64,000 nucleotides of DNA from NCBI GenBank assembly GCA_019188255.1, contig JAETXT010000007.1, positions 2,914,001-2,978,000 on the forward strand. Reading direction: 5' to 3'. A model generated the notes under the pieces. It did not search any database, was not told the origin of the DNA, and saw only the letters and a program-made list of their open reading frames with translations. The position numbers were made by a program, and so were the translations under genes. Numbering within the stretch: the first letter of the stretch is position 1; every line of letters starts with the position of its first letter. Origin of the DNA: Verticillium longisporum. Its lineage: Eukaryota > Ascomycota > Sordariomycetes > Glomerellales > Plectosphaerellaceae. Shown piece after piece: positions 1-10,735 of the stretch.

Positions 1-654
1 TCGCCGTCGGTTGGCAATCCGTTCTTCACGCAAGCGCAGAACCAGCAGCAGCAGCCGCAGCAGCAGCAGCAATCATTTCAGCCACAGCCACAGTACCAAC
101 AGCAAGTCCAGCCTCAACAACATCTCCAGCAGCAGCAGCAGCAGCAGCACCAGCCGCAGTTCCAGCCGCAATTACAGCCCTACCAGCAACAAGGGCAATA
201 CGCTCCGTCGCAGCCCACGTACCAGTATGCCCAGCGAGCGGATAAGGCCTCCATCATGGCACTCTTCAACCAACCACAGCTCGCTCCGCAACAGACAGGC
301 AACCCATACGCGCCTCAGACTGGGGCTGCGGCGCCCAGTTTTGAGAACCAAGTCAATCCGGCACCGGCTCAGGCTCAGGCACAGCCCGCTCAGCCACAGC
401 TCCAGCAGCCGACACGCAGCGTGTCGATGCCACTGGCCGGCAGCAGCAACAACCCTTTCTTCGCGGGCAATGTGCCCACGGCGCAGGCGGCCCCGGCGGC
501 AGCTCCGGCGCCCGCAGCTCCCGCTGTCCATGTTGGCGCGCAGCAGCAAAAGGCACACGTCAGCCGCGAGAGCATGGCGTTTGCAGACATGAACTGGGCC
601 AACGGACGCCACAGTCCAGATGCGTTTGCCAGTCTCAGTTCGAGGCACTTGTGA
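1..654 (+). CDS. Gln/Pro-rich NPF-motif protein, C-terminal part (ArfGAP/UBA or ANTH-type trafficking protein)
   Basis: The frame is open from base 1 to the TGA at 652-654, so only the last ~217 residues are present and the catalytic or lipid-binding N-terminus lies outside the window. What is visible is a low-complexity Q/P/A-rich tail with long CAG/CAA runs, two NPFF motifs (near residues 6 and 152), a conserved-looking segment DKASIMALFNQPQLAP, and the end GRHSPDAFASLSSRHL. NPF motifs bind EH domains in endocytic and Golgi trafficking. Tails of this kind occur in fungal Arf-GAP/UBA (Gts1-like) proteins and in AP180/ANTH clathrin adaptors. I favour the ArfGAP/UBA family from the closing segment, but this is from memory of the family and cannot be settled without the N-terminus. 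Confidence 0.6.
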   Translation, partial: SPSVGNPFFTQAQNQQQQPQQQQQSFQPQPQYQQQVQPQQHLQQQQQQQHQPQFQPQLQPYQQQGQYAPSQPTYQYAQRADKASIMALFNQPQLAPQQTGNPYAPQTGAAAPSFENQVNPAPAQAQAQPAQPQLQQPTRSVSMPLAGSSNNPFFAGNVPTAQAAPAAAPAPAAPAVHVGAQQQKAHVSRESMAFADMNWANGRHSPDAFASLSSRHL

Positions 655-1160
655 TGAGCAACTTGAACTGCAATCAGTACATGATGAGTTTCTTTGTATA
701 AATATGACGATTTGCCGGAGCGTATCATGCAGTCTACGTGTGCTGTGACAGAGTATGTTGTAGTGATGGATGGGTGATTGCAAAAGCCAGTGACTATCTG
801 GTATCGCCCAGAAGCGACCAAAAGTCTCAAAGCACCCATGGAGGTTAATTAAGAGCCGGCTCTGTCAAATCGGACAACAGCAGTAACATGGCTCCAGAAA
901 AGTAAAGTGAGAAGTACAGAAACATGAAAAAGCATCGGACATGGTGGTTGGACAGCCTTCAGGTCACCTGACTTCGCTCCATGGGTCTGACATGACGCTC
1001 CTTCCCCATCGCGTCTCACACGACCTCGTGTCGCCCGCTCCCCCAGTGCATATCTCGACCCCGCCAACCCACCAACCCACCAACCCACCAACGCAAACCA
1101 ACAGGTTCAGACAAGGTTTCTGGGGATTTGCAGGACGAAGTTCGGCCACCATGCGCCCTC
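655..1160. other. Intergenic: 3' UTR of Q-rich gene and ERCC6L2-like promoter
   Basis: No coding region is seen. The stretch holds a short CCAA/CCCACCAA repeat at about 1064-1092 and the presumed 5' leader of the downstream helicase gene, which carries an upstream ATG at 1151. Confidence 0.6.
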
Positions 1161-1207
1161 ATGGCGCCCAACAAGCCTGCCAGCGTGATCGAGGTTCTCT
1201 CCGATGA
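1151..1207 (+). promoter_or_regulatory. Upstream ORF overlapping the helicase start
   Basis: An ATG at 1151 in a near-ideal context (GCCACCATGC) opens an 18-codon frame ending at TGA 1205-1207. It overlaps, out of frame, the main start at 1161, whose own context (CCCTCATGG) is weaker. If the transcript begins upstream of 1151, most ribosomes should start here, which would depress helicase synthesis. The transcription start is not known. Confidence 0.4.
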
Positions 1208-4200
1208 TGAACCCGCCGCGGAGCGCGACGCGACGGCGCAGCCTAGCGCCAGGGCTCTCGGAAAGCGCAAGCTCGTCCCTGACTTTGAGGAAAAGGTCGT
1301 GTGGGACGCCGACTCGGATGACGGCCTGGATCTGAACGTGAAAAAGAAGCGAAAAGCAGGCGCCAGGCCAAAGAGCAAGGGTACGGGCAAGGGCAAGGGC
1401 AAGAAGGTGCCCAAGGACGAAGAGGCGAAGGAGGAAGAGGGCGAGGAAGCGGTGGCGGCAGCGGAAACAGACCAGCGGGATGACTACGAGGTCGCCGGTG
1501 CGCCAGACTATCTCCGCGAGCGGAGGCGGGCGTTCGACTCGAGACGCGAAGCGCTGCGGGAGGCCGGACTCCTGCTGCCGCCCGACTACGCCGATGTCGA
1601 TTTCTCAGACGACGACGACGACGCCGCCGCGGTGCCCGTGCGGCCGCAGTTTGACGAGAGCGCGGGCGTCAGGCCGTGTCGGCCGTGCGAGGACGTCGAG
1701 CTCGAGTACTCGGGCGGCGTCCTGCCGGCGCCGCTGGCGCGGTACCTGCGCGACTACCAGGTCGCCGGCGTCAAGTTCCTGCACAGGCTCTTCGTGTACC
1801 AGAACGGGGGCGTGCTGGGCGACGACATGGGCCTCGGCAAGACGGTGCAGGTCGCCGCGTTCCTGACGGCCGCGTTTGGCAAGACGGGCGACGCGCGCGA
1901 CGGCAAGCGCATGAGGAAGATGAGGCGGGATGCGCGCCGGTGGTATCCCCGCGTGCTCATCATCTGCCCCGGCTCGCTCATTGAGAACTGGAAGAACGAG
2001 CTGAATCGCTGGGGCTGGTGGTCCATTGACCTGTTCCACGGCTCGACCGCGCAGAAGGAGGACGTGCTGGGCGCGGCGCGGGCCGGCATGCTGGAGATCA
2101 TGGTGACCACGTACCAGACGTACAAGAATCACGCCAGCTCCATCAACACGATCCAGTGGGACGCCGTCGTGGCAGATGAGTGTCATGCGCTGAAGAGGGG
2201 CTCGGCCGAGATCACGAAGGCCATGAACCAGGTACGTGATACGCGCCGACGCTTCTTGTTTTGTTTCTCTCTTCTCTTTCTCTCTTCTCTTCGTTATATT
2301 CACGATTGTCAGATCAACGCCCTGTGCCGCATAGGTCTCACGGGCACAGCCATACAGAACAACTACACAGAGCTCTGGACGTTGCTCAACTGGACCAACC
2401 CAGGACACTTTGGCACGGCAGGCGAATGGGACCGGACGATCGCAGGGCCTCTCCGCCCGGGGCCGTCCCACTACGCCACTCTCTAGCAACTGCGCAACGC
2501 ACGCATAACAGCGAAGAAGCTGGTGACCAACCTCCTCCCAGGGTTCTTCCTCCGACGGATGAAGTCTCTGATTGCGCATCAACTCCCCAAAAAGAGTGAC
2601 AGGGTCGTCTTCTGCCCGCTGACGGAGGACCAGCGGGCCGCTTACAAACGATTCATAGGACAGCCAGAGATCGAGCTGCTCCGTACGCTTTCGCATCACT
2701 GTGCGTGCGGGTCGGGCAAGAAGCGAGGCTGGTGTTGCGATGCGACGGTGGCGGACGGCAGGTCATGGCAATCCATCATCTTCCCCTCCGTGACGACGTT
2801 GCAGAAGCTTGCGAATCACCTCATGCTGCTCGTGCCCCCCAGCACGGAACCCGACGATAAGCAGGCACGGCAGACTAAGATTCTGCGCGACTGCTGCCCG
2901 GAGACATGGCAAGAACTGCTGAGCAACCGGGACGCCATCATGAACCTTGCCAATCCAGAGTTTTGCGGCAAGTGGAAAGTCCTGAAGAAGCTACTCAAGT
3001 TCTGGCACGAGAACGGCGACAAGGTCCTCGTCTTCTCCCACAGCGTCCGGCTGCTGAGAATCTTGCAGCACCTCTTCAGCAACACGAGCTACAACGTGAC
3101 CTACTTGGACGGGTCTCTCTCCTACGTCGAGAGGCAACAAGCAGTCGACGACTTCAACTCTGACCCCGGCCAGTTCGTCTTCCTCATCTCGGCCAAGGCC
3201 GGCGGTGTTGGGCTCAACATCACGGCAGCCAACAAGGTTGTCATTGTCGACCCTCACTGGAACCCGTCCTATGACCTGCAGGCCCAGGACCGCGCCTACC
3301 GCATTGGTCAGCGGCGAGATGTCGACGTCTTTCGCCTCGTGTCCTCGGGCACGATCGAGGAGATTGTGTACGCGCGGCAGATTTACAAGCAACAGCAGGC
3401 CAACATTGGCTACACGGCTTCCTCCGAGCGGCGCTATTTTCAAGGCGTGCAGGAGGACGAGAACCGCAAGGGCGAGATATTCGGCCTCGCGAACCTCTTC
3501 ACCTTTCGGCAAGACCGACTCGTCATCCGCGACATTGTCAACAAGACCAACATTGCGGAAGCAAGGGCCGGCAACGGTATTGCCGTGTCGGGCATGGACA
3601 TGGAGCAGGCGGCAAACGACGAAGAGACTACGTGGATGAAGCGAGAGGGTCCAGAGGGTGGCAGTGCCGAGGACGGGGGCATGTCGGAGCTCGCGAGTCT
3701 ACTGACGGCACGCGACGCGGACGGGGCGGCGGTGCAGCCGCAGCAACGATCGGCCAAGAGCGATGCCATCCAGGCCATCCTTTCCTCTGCCGGCGTCGAG
3801 TACACGCACGAGAACTCCGAGGTCATCGGCACGTCCAAGATTGAGGAGCAGCTGTCTCGCGCCGCCGAGATGGCGTCCCAGGCGGACAACCCTGACGGCA
3901 ACAGCGCCCTCTTCGGCGACCAGCTGCTCGGGGGCGTGATGGACGCCAGGGCCGACGGCAGGCTGAGGCGCTACCGGTACAACCCGCCCGAGGACGTGAT
4001 GCGGCGGCAGTTTTGCAGCATGGCGCGCGAGTTTGGCTTCGCCAATGCGACGCAGTTTGCGCTCGTTGTGGAGAACTGGACGCAGGAGCAGCGGCGCAAC
4101 TGCCTCGATGCGTTTTATCGCGTCAGGGAAGGCAAGCTCATGGCCGAGGAGTCAACCTCGCGGGAGAGGCCGAGTCCCGAACGCACGTCCAGGGCGAGCG

Positions 4201-4427
4201 AGGCGGTCAAGGTGGAAACCGCAGATCAGGGAGGGAGCCCGAGGCTTGCTGAGGCGCAGCGGGAGCTCGTCGAGGCGGAGGCCGCCCGGGAAAGTTCCGA
4301 GGTCAAGACAGAGGGCAGCTGTAAGGTTGAAGCGGCCGACACGATGGTCAAGACGGAGTCGTCTTCGGCAAAAAGGGCATCCGTGTTCATTTACGATACG
4401 GATGATGATGAGACGGACGAGCTCTAA
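1161..4427 (+). CDS. SNF2-family DNA-dependent ATPase, ERCC6L2/RAD26L class, with in-frame TAG
   Basis: Start at ATG 1161. One 81-nt intron at 2232-2312 (GTACGT...TTGTCAG) lies in frame. Stop TAA at 4425-4427 gives 1062 codons. Order: acidic/Lys-rich N-terminus; helicase motif I LGDDMGLGKT (about residue 216); motif II DECH (about 338); LTGTAIQNN (motif III region); a small Cys cluster CACGSGKKRGWCC (about 486); motif VI DRAYRIGQRRDV (about 682); and near residues 905-960 a RRKQF/HEBO-like helical segment (MRRQFCSMAREFGF) with an acidic tail. This order and the Cys cluster identify ERCC6L2-like translocases, which act in the nucleus in DNA double-strand break and transcription-linked repair. 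Codon 415 (2484-2486) is TAG. The same frame continues immediately with conserved sequence (QLRNARITAKKLV), and no plausible intron removes the stop. Either this is a mutation or sequence error, or the stop is recoded or edited. Confidence 0.85.
2232..2312 (+). other. Intron of the ERCC6L2-like gene
   Basis: GTACGTGATA donor, pyrimidine-rich body, TTGTCAG acceptor, 81 nt. It has no stop in frame, so an open frame runs through it. Removing it joins KAMNQ to INALCRIGLTGTA, which restores the conserved motif III neighbourhood. Confidence 0.85.
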
Positions 4428-6366
4428 TGGCGCTTGGTGTTTGATGCTTGGCGCATGGCGGTGATGGATGCCCAGTTGAAGGAACTTGAATCTGGAATCC
4501 GCTTGTCGTATAGGTTTCTACTGTTTGCTGCATGGCACTGCGTGGCGCACTGTCCCGGCCCAATATCTGAGAGAGAGATCTGAGAGAGAGATCTGAGAGA
4601 GAGATCTGTTGTGAGATCCGCAACATGCGCTGCAGGGCATCATTGAATACTCGTAATTTCACTGCTGGCCTTTGTCTTTCTGACTAGAATGACTACAGTC
4701 TTTCTCGAATATCCAGGTGATTCCCGCTATTCGTGAACCGCGGTGGGCAGGGTCGAGTTGGTGCTGGATTCGGGTTGACATGGTGATACCTGTGCTTGGA
4801 GTCTTGGTGACCTTGGGCCCTGAGACGCAGGCACTGGCAAGTCAGGCATGGGCGCAGTAGTGACGAAAGCCCAGCCAACGGCGATCCAGGGAGACGCAGC
4901 ATCTCGATGCCGACGCCCACACGCCCACACGCTCACAGTGAATGCTGGCGGCTGGGCACGAACTCTACGGGAAAGCTTCACCTTCACCGCTCACCGAGGC
5001 TGGCCACGCGGACATCAAGGTGGGGCCGGCGTCAGCCACTGGAGGCACGGCAGGCGCGTGACGTCAGCGCCGCGAACCTGATTTGCGCCCCCTTGCAGCC
5101 ACGACCTTTGGGCGACGACATGGGGCAGTTGTTGCCGCCCTTGAGGTTCAAGGAGGACCTCAGGTTCGAGCCAGCACCAGGAGCGCTCGTGATGCGCTGG
5201 CGACGCGATCCCAGACACTTGCTATCCCTGTCCGAACCGTCGAACCGTCGAACCGTCGAAGATCCGGGGTTCCAGAGCCGTCGAGCCACAAGCGCCCGCC
5301 GCTGTGACGCTTCCCTTCTCCTGGCATCGCGATCAAGGGGTCCCGTCCGTCTTTTTTCTGATGGGCTCCATTTACAGGGCTGGGCGTCGTCAGTCTCATA
5401 AGTTGGTCGAGACCATACACCCCCCCCAATTGCCGGCCCTGGCAGGGTCGCTTAGTCGAAGTTTCAGATTCGGGCAATCTTCCCATTCAACGTCCTGTCG
5501 TGTTGCGCCACGATGGCTGGGCCCCTGGCCCAATGAGGTCATGTTGAGTGCTCTGCAGGTTGTTGGCGGCCACTCACAACGCGTTGTCGCTGCTTAGTAG
5601 GGTGGTATCCGGTGGCTTGCGTGTGGCAGAAGGCAGAGACAAGAAAAAAGGTTCGCCAGCAAGCTTGGTTTGCCGTTACCCGGCGTTCGCATCTGGAGCA
5701 CGACCTCCAGTCCCCCCCCTCGAGGCCGCGTCCCTTGTTTCCAAGCTCGTCAGTGACGTGGGTTCCCGCGGTGTGCAGTGCAGGTTGCGATCATGGGCGG
5801 CGACCGCCCTCTGTCTATGTACACTGCTTCTTCCCTTCAACCTCCCTAGCGGGCTGCCGGCAGTCGACGCAAGGTGGGTGGTCAGGAGGTCAGGAGGACT
5901 GCTCCGATCAGTCGAGTTGGGCCAAGACAGCCGGCAGACGGCCCCAAGTGCATCGTACCCTGCGTCTGGCCCTGATTCAGGGTCCAGCCCATGTACCCGC
6001 TACACTGCCGAGATGCTCTGATGCGTGGCCATGGTAACTCACGTCGAACGAACCCTTACGCGTGCCGTGGCTGACGCTGGGCCGGCCGACCCCATGGATG
6101 ATGACGCTGGCCTGGGCATTCGCAGTGCAGCAAACCTGGCTTGGTTTGCCCTGAGTTTGGGCGCCCAGGCCTGCTTTGCTTGACAATGTTGATAAATATG
6201 CCCTCTGGCTCCCACCCAGAGTCGAATTTTGTTTTTCTCTTCAACCAGCCAACAAAAGCCAGCCAACAATACCCCTTTTTGCCGTCAAGCAACTATTCTC
6301 ACAACCCCCTCCTCACCTACTACCTACCTACCTTATACCCACACATAACCCGTTCCAACACACACA
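4428..6366. other. Intergenic stretch between helicase and MARVEL genes
   Basis: I see no supported gene. It contains a 13-nt tandem repeat (CTGAGAGAGAGAT, three copies, about 4567-4605), a GAACCGTC triplication (about 5234-5260), and a CT/AC-rich leader just before 6367 typical of fungal 5' UTRs. Confidence 0.55.
4567..4605 (+). repeat. 13-nt tandem repeat, three copies
   Basis: Unit CTGAGAGAGAGAT repeated exactly three times about 140 nt past the helicase stop codon, so probably in its 3' UTR. Confidence 0.8.
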
Positions 6367-6959
6367 ATGGCTCTTGACCGCATTCTCAGCATGGTCCTCC
6401 GCGCCGCGGAGCTGGCCTTTGCTGCCATCGTCACCGGTCTCGTCGGCCACTACCTCGACCACTCCCGGGCGTCGTCGTGGACCAACGCCCGCCACATCTA
6501 CACCATTGTCGTGTCGGCCATTTCCATCCTCCTAGCCCTGCTGTGGATCCTCCCCTTCTCCAGCGCCTTTGTGCACTGGCCCGTGGACCTCTTCATGTCC
6601 ATCCTCTGGTTCGTCGCCTTTGGTCTGCTTGTCGACGTGAGTACCCGCTTTCCCCCATGCCCTGCCGGCAAAGCACCGCCTCAGGCAGATAGGCACACAC
6701 ACAACACACATGCTGACACGCCGCGACACAGCTCATGGGCAACGGCTGCGGAGGCGTCTTCAACTGGAGCAACATCACCGTCCGCGGCGACGACGCCTGC
6801 GGCCGCTTCAAGGCCATTGTCGCCTTTGCCTTCCTCTCGGCCATCTGCTGGCTCGTGTCCGCCATCATCGGCTTCTTCTGGACCCGTCGCCGCACCGCCT
6901 CCGTCGACCGCCACCACCACACCACCCAGCGCCGCACCTGGTACCGCTCGCGCGTCTAA
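6367..6959 (+). CDS. MARVEL-type four-helix membrane protein
   Basis: Two exons, 6367-6636 and 6732-6959, joined across a 95-nt intron (GTGAGT...GACACAG), give 165 residues ending at TAA. The chain has four hydrophobic segments at roughly residues 6-27, 44-63, 70-89 and 120-145. The loop between helices 3 and 4 contains two Cys residues (GNGCGG and DDACGRF), and the basic cytosolic tail is TRRRTASVDRHHH. Length, four-helix layout and the Cys-bearing second extracellular loop fit the fungal MARVEL/Nce102-like family, whose members sit in the plasma membrane and influence eisosome or membrane-domain organisation. That role is family knowledge; I cannot tell which subfamily this is. Splicing joins DL and MGNGCGG, matching the usual loop. 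Confidence 0.75.
6637..6731 (+). other. Intron of MARVEL gene
   Basis: GTGAGTACC donor and CGACACAG acceptor, 95 nt. A candidate branch point, ATGCTGACACG, lies about 16 nt before the acceptor. Confidence 0.8.
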
Positions 6960-8273
6960 GCGGCGTGCGCGCACGAGCAGAGGGCCTGCTGGCCTGGTGA
7001 TTCGAGTGCCGTCTTTCTCGACTTGTGCTCGCTTTCATCGGGATGAAAATCAAATCAATGACCACAGACTATCACTCACGAGGGGGAGGAGGATAGGTTT
7101 GCTGGCGAAAAGGGCAAACCAGCATGGCTCTGCCACCTATACGTGGATTTTTTTCCCCTTCCTTAATGACTCTGGCACGAACGAACTTGGAATATGAGCT
7201 AGCGTTGCGGCTCGGGGATACCCATTAATGACCTGGCCGATTGTATTATAGCAAGAATTAATACCCTTTATACCTTGCCGACTTGTCCTTGATGGAATGT
7301 GTTGAAGGCCTTGTGTGCCGTCGTGATCGAGTGTATCACCGTTTTGCAGAATGCAGTATATGGAATTGATATGGCAACGCAGCGCCGATTGCCGACTGGA
7401 ACAGACAGAACAGATACCAGCCACGCCTGCCCACAGAACCACACCTGTCCGGAGAGCCACATCTGTCCGGGACCCGCTTCCGTAGCTCGCCGGGTGGAGA
7501 CGGGCCTCTGCCGGCGCAAGGTCACTCCACGTACGGGACACTGTTGGATTCGCCTTCGCGCAGCCGCCACAATCGGGAATAGTCATCACACGAGCCACAG
7601 CAAAAGACCCAAAAAGTGAGGCGCAAGCTCTCTCCACGACAATCCGATCAGGCCATAGATGCATGCAAACATGCAAATGCACGCGCCTGGGTCGGGTCAC
7701 AGACGAACCCAAGCGGACGTCCCGCAGGTTTTACACCCCGCCCTCAATTCCACCAATTCTCCTCACCGCACGCGATCCGCTCCAGGCCCGGTCTGGACCG
7801 CATCGGCCTCTGTCGGCTGGCTGAGCCGGGAGGGGATGGGGGGGAATGTCTCTGTCAGGCCCTGTCGAGCTGACACGGGCCCAGCTAGCTCGTGGCGGCA
7901 AAGCGCAGGCGCAGGCGCAGAGGCAGCAGGGCCGAAAGACGTGCTCGGATTGGTACGAGGGGCCATCTGGGAGACCAGAGGTGAAGCCATCGTGGTCGAT
8001 GCTACGTAATCGGCGCCCAGCCCGGAATCGAACATGGCCATGCTGTCGTACTCGGAGTGGGACTGCCCCTTGTCGACGACAAGACAACAACGGACAAATC
8101 GAGGGGTGGAAAAATTGCAGGGAAAATCGGTGTCGGTGAGAGAAACGCATCTTCGGGTCGTACAGGAAGGAAACTGGAAAGGCAGCAGTAAAGACGAAAC
8201 AAAAGAGTAGATGCATAGATGGACCGAGTGATTTCGTTTCGTTGGTTTTGTGTGTGCCAAGTTTTTGCTTGCT

Positions 8274-8343
8274 CGCACTTGCACTTGCACCTGCACTTGC
8301 ACTTGCACTTGCACCTGCACCTGCACTCACCTGCACTTGCACG
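8274..8343. repeat. TTGCAC/CTGCAC hexamer array
   Basis: About eleven tandem hexamers alternating TTGCAC and CTGCAC, with one ACTCAC interruption. It lies outside any supported gene. Confidence 0.8.
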
Positions 8344-9549
8344 TGGGACGGCACGTCACTCGATGGCGGCACGAGGGTGGACATGATCAGGGCATCGAAC
8401 TTTGACACGCGAATTTAGGCTATCGTCGATTCCAAGGCAGCTAGCGCTCGACGCGGTGCACATCACGGCGTGGGCGGCATCGGGGCCCGTGAAGGGCGCC
8501 AGGTAGGCAGTGACTCGGGATACGTGCCTCGTGCTGCGTGTTGCGTCTTTGGGGGCTGGAACACGAGAGAAGGCGGCCAAAGAGGGAGAGGCTGGTGAGG
8601 GGTCGGCGACAGGAAACCGAGATCGAGATTTGGGGAGGGGGGCTTATTTGCATGCTTCGGAAGAAAAAAGGAGATGGCTCGCAACGTGCTGCATGTCGAG
8701 CCAGAGGATTGGCGGGGCTAATGGGAGATCAGGAGGCCCCGAGGTCTCTCCTCCCTCAGGCGACGACAGATCGTTGCCGCAAGGAAGATGGACCATGATG
8801 GGCATGATGGGCATGATGGCACCGATGGCGTTGAGGGGATGACCTGTGGTGTGATGAGGATGGGCAGGTTCGGCGGGGTTTGGCGCCAGCATCTGTCGGG
8901 CAGTTACGCGAAGGGGTGGGAAATTGATGTGGTTGCTATGGATTTCCCATGTTTGCGAAGCATGGGAGAGCTTGCTTAGCTCTTTCCTCTTGCCTGCGTC
9001 TTGCTTTCCTCTTGCCTGGTTCGTGCTTGCCCGCCCTCGCCCCTCTTTCCTGCTCCAGTCCCCAGATCGATCTCGATGTCGTAATGAGTGCGTGGCAGTC
9101 CATGACGGCATGCTGTGGGGTAGGTGACGCCACAGCAGCTGGGTCGCACCAGCCACATGCTAGGACATGCCAGCGTTCGTTCCGTCTGGCAAAGGCAAGA
9201 GGCAAGTGGCAAGAGGCAAGAGGCAAGAGGCATGCGGTCGAGTAGCGGGGTCAGTGGAGCCCGCGGATCTCCCACCGGCGGCTCTTGCGTCATTGAGACA
9301 GACCCCACCCTTGACCTCACCTCATCTCTTTCGCGCCTTGTGCAGCTTGAGCTCGACCTCTGCCTCCAGCCTGGCGTCTACCTTGGAGCCTGGCTTGCCT
9401 GGCCTCTCGTACCAAGTACCAAGACGTCTTGGCTTTCCGTCTACGACACGTACCGAAATGACACAGAAGATGGATCCCCGAGCCTCGTGTGCGGGGAACA
9501 GAACTGGTCCGTCGACGCGCGGCTGGCGTGTACAGGCCCCTCTTTGATT

Positions 9550-9552
9550 CTG

Positions 9553-9601
<49 letters not shown>

Positions 9602-9602
9602 C
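9550..9602. repeat. CTGGCT hexamer array
   Basis: About nine perfect tandem copies of CTGGCT. Read in frame it gives Ser-Gly or Leu-Ala dipeptides, which explains the apparent open frames on both strands here. Confidence 0.85.
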
Positions 9603-10115
9603 CATGCTGTCTCATCCGATTCTGCCCTCATCTCCAAGAAAGGAAGGCCTCTCCACTTAGGCCCGTGTCCCAAACAAGCTCATCTGTGGCTCCAGACCAG
9701 ACTCGCTCGTCGTCGCACCAGGAGGGTCACCAGCCACATCGCCACTCATCTCATCGCTCCGCTTATGATCTGTCCTTTCTTCAAGCTTTGGAACGCTGCT
9801 TGTCAAGCTCCCGAAACGGTTCCCACTTATGACGACGTTCAAGCGCCCCCTTGCGCAATGAGGAACCCTCACCAGCCGTCACGCTGCCCCTCCCCAGAGA
9901 ACCGTAAACGGGAATCGGGCGTGATGGTCTCCACCTCTTCCGGGCAGCCCAGCCCAGAACTGACCACAACGCCAAGAGCCTGACAGATTCGACAGGGGTC
10001 TAATCTGCTTCGGACCAGACGCCCCGGTGTCGACAGGGTACCAAAGCTTGTACCCTACCTAAGGTACCATACGCTCGTGAGCTCTGCAGCCAGCCTGGAC
10101 AAGCATGACAGGAGG

Positions 10116-10131
10116 CCCCCCCCCCCCCCCC
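10116..10131. repeat. Poly-C run of 16
   Basis: Uninterrupted cytosine homopolymer in the presumed promoter of the gene at 10736; its length is likely to be uncertain in the assembly. Confidence 0.85.
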
Positions 10132-10735
10132 GGCCATCCCCCCTCTCCTTGCCCGACCAAGACCGATGACGCCAGAGGGATAGTGGGAGTGCCGCATCAT
10201 GGTGGACCAGGCGAGCGGCATGTGGTGACATGAGACGAGAGTAGACCAGACCGGACCGGACCAGACCAAAGCTGAACAGCAGACAGCGGACGAGGGACAA
10301 ACCGGCTGGATCTGTGTGTATCGACCGAAGCAGGACAGGCTTGCCAGGCAATGGATCCAGCAACCCCCATGCATGTGCCTTTTGGCCCAAATCAAGGCAC
10401 GCCGTGACTTTGCTGTCGCGACCCGTCAGCAAGGCCAGCGACCCCGTCCATCACGATTGCCCCCTACCTAGGTACTCATCACATCTCTACCTCTTGTCAC
10501 ACAAACACACTCTCTCTCCAAACCCGCTTCAGCCACCCCACCTTCCGAGCCTTCGTAACTATATAACATCCAGTACCCCTCTCTCCTCGTCATCGACTGT
10601 TCCCTCTTCTCCTCATCATAAGATATCAAAACCAATCAAGCCTACCAAAGCAACTTCTCTTTTCTACTACTCTCTCAAGATACCCCAATACCCCTTACCC
10701 ACAACCATCCTCAACTAGAACCAAAACCATCCATC

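Larger units (their letters stand above)
6960..10735. other. Long gene-free stretch upstream of the repetitive hydrophilic protein gene
   Basis: No frame here has the composition or motifs of a protein; the longest frames are products of simple repeats. It holds hexamer arrays (8274-8343 and about 9550-9602), GCAAGAGG-type repeats (about 9193-9230), a run of 16 C (10116-10131), ACCTAGGT-type motifs near 10060 and 10465, and a pyrimidine-rich leader at 10480-10735. CCCCT elements, the core of fungal stress-response elements, occur near 10461 and 10575. Confidence 0.55.

Noticed and set aside
2455..2486. Micro-intron ending at the TAG (CTCTAG) in the helicase gene
   Set aside because: The only upstream GT would give a 22-nt intron and would delete conserved residues.
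7731..8408. 225-codon minus-strand frame
   Set aside because: Most of it is the hexamer array read as SASAGA-type repeats; no domain or signal is present.
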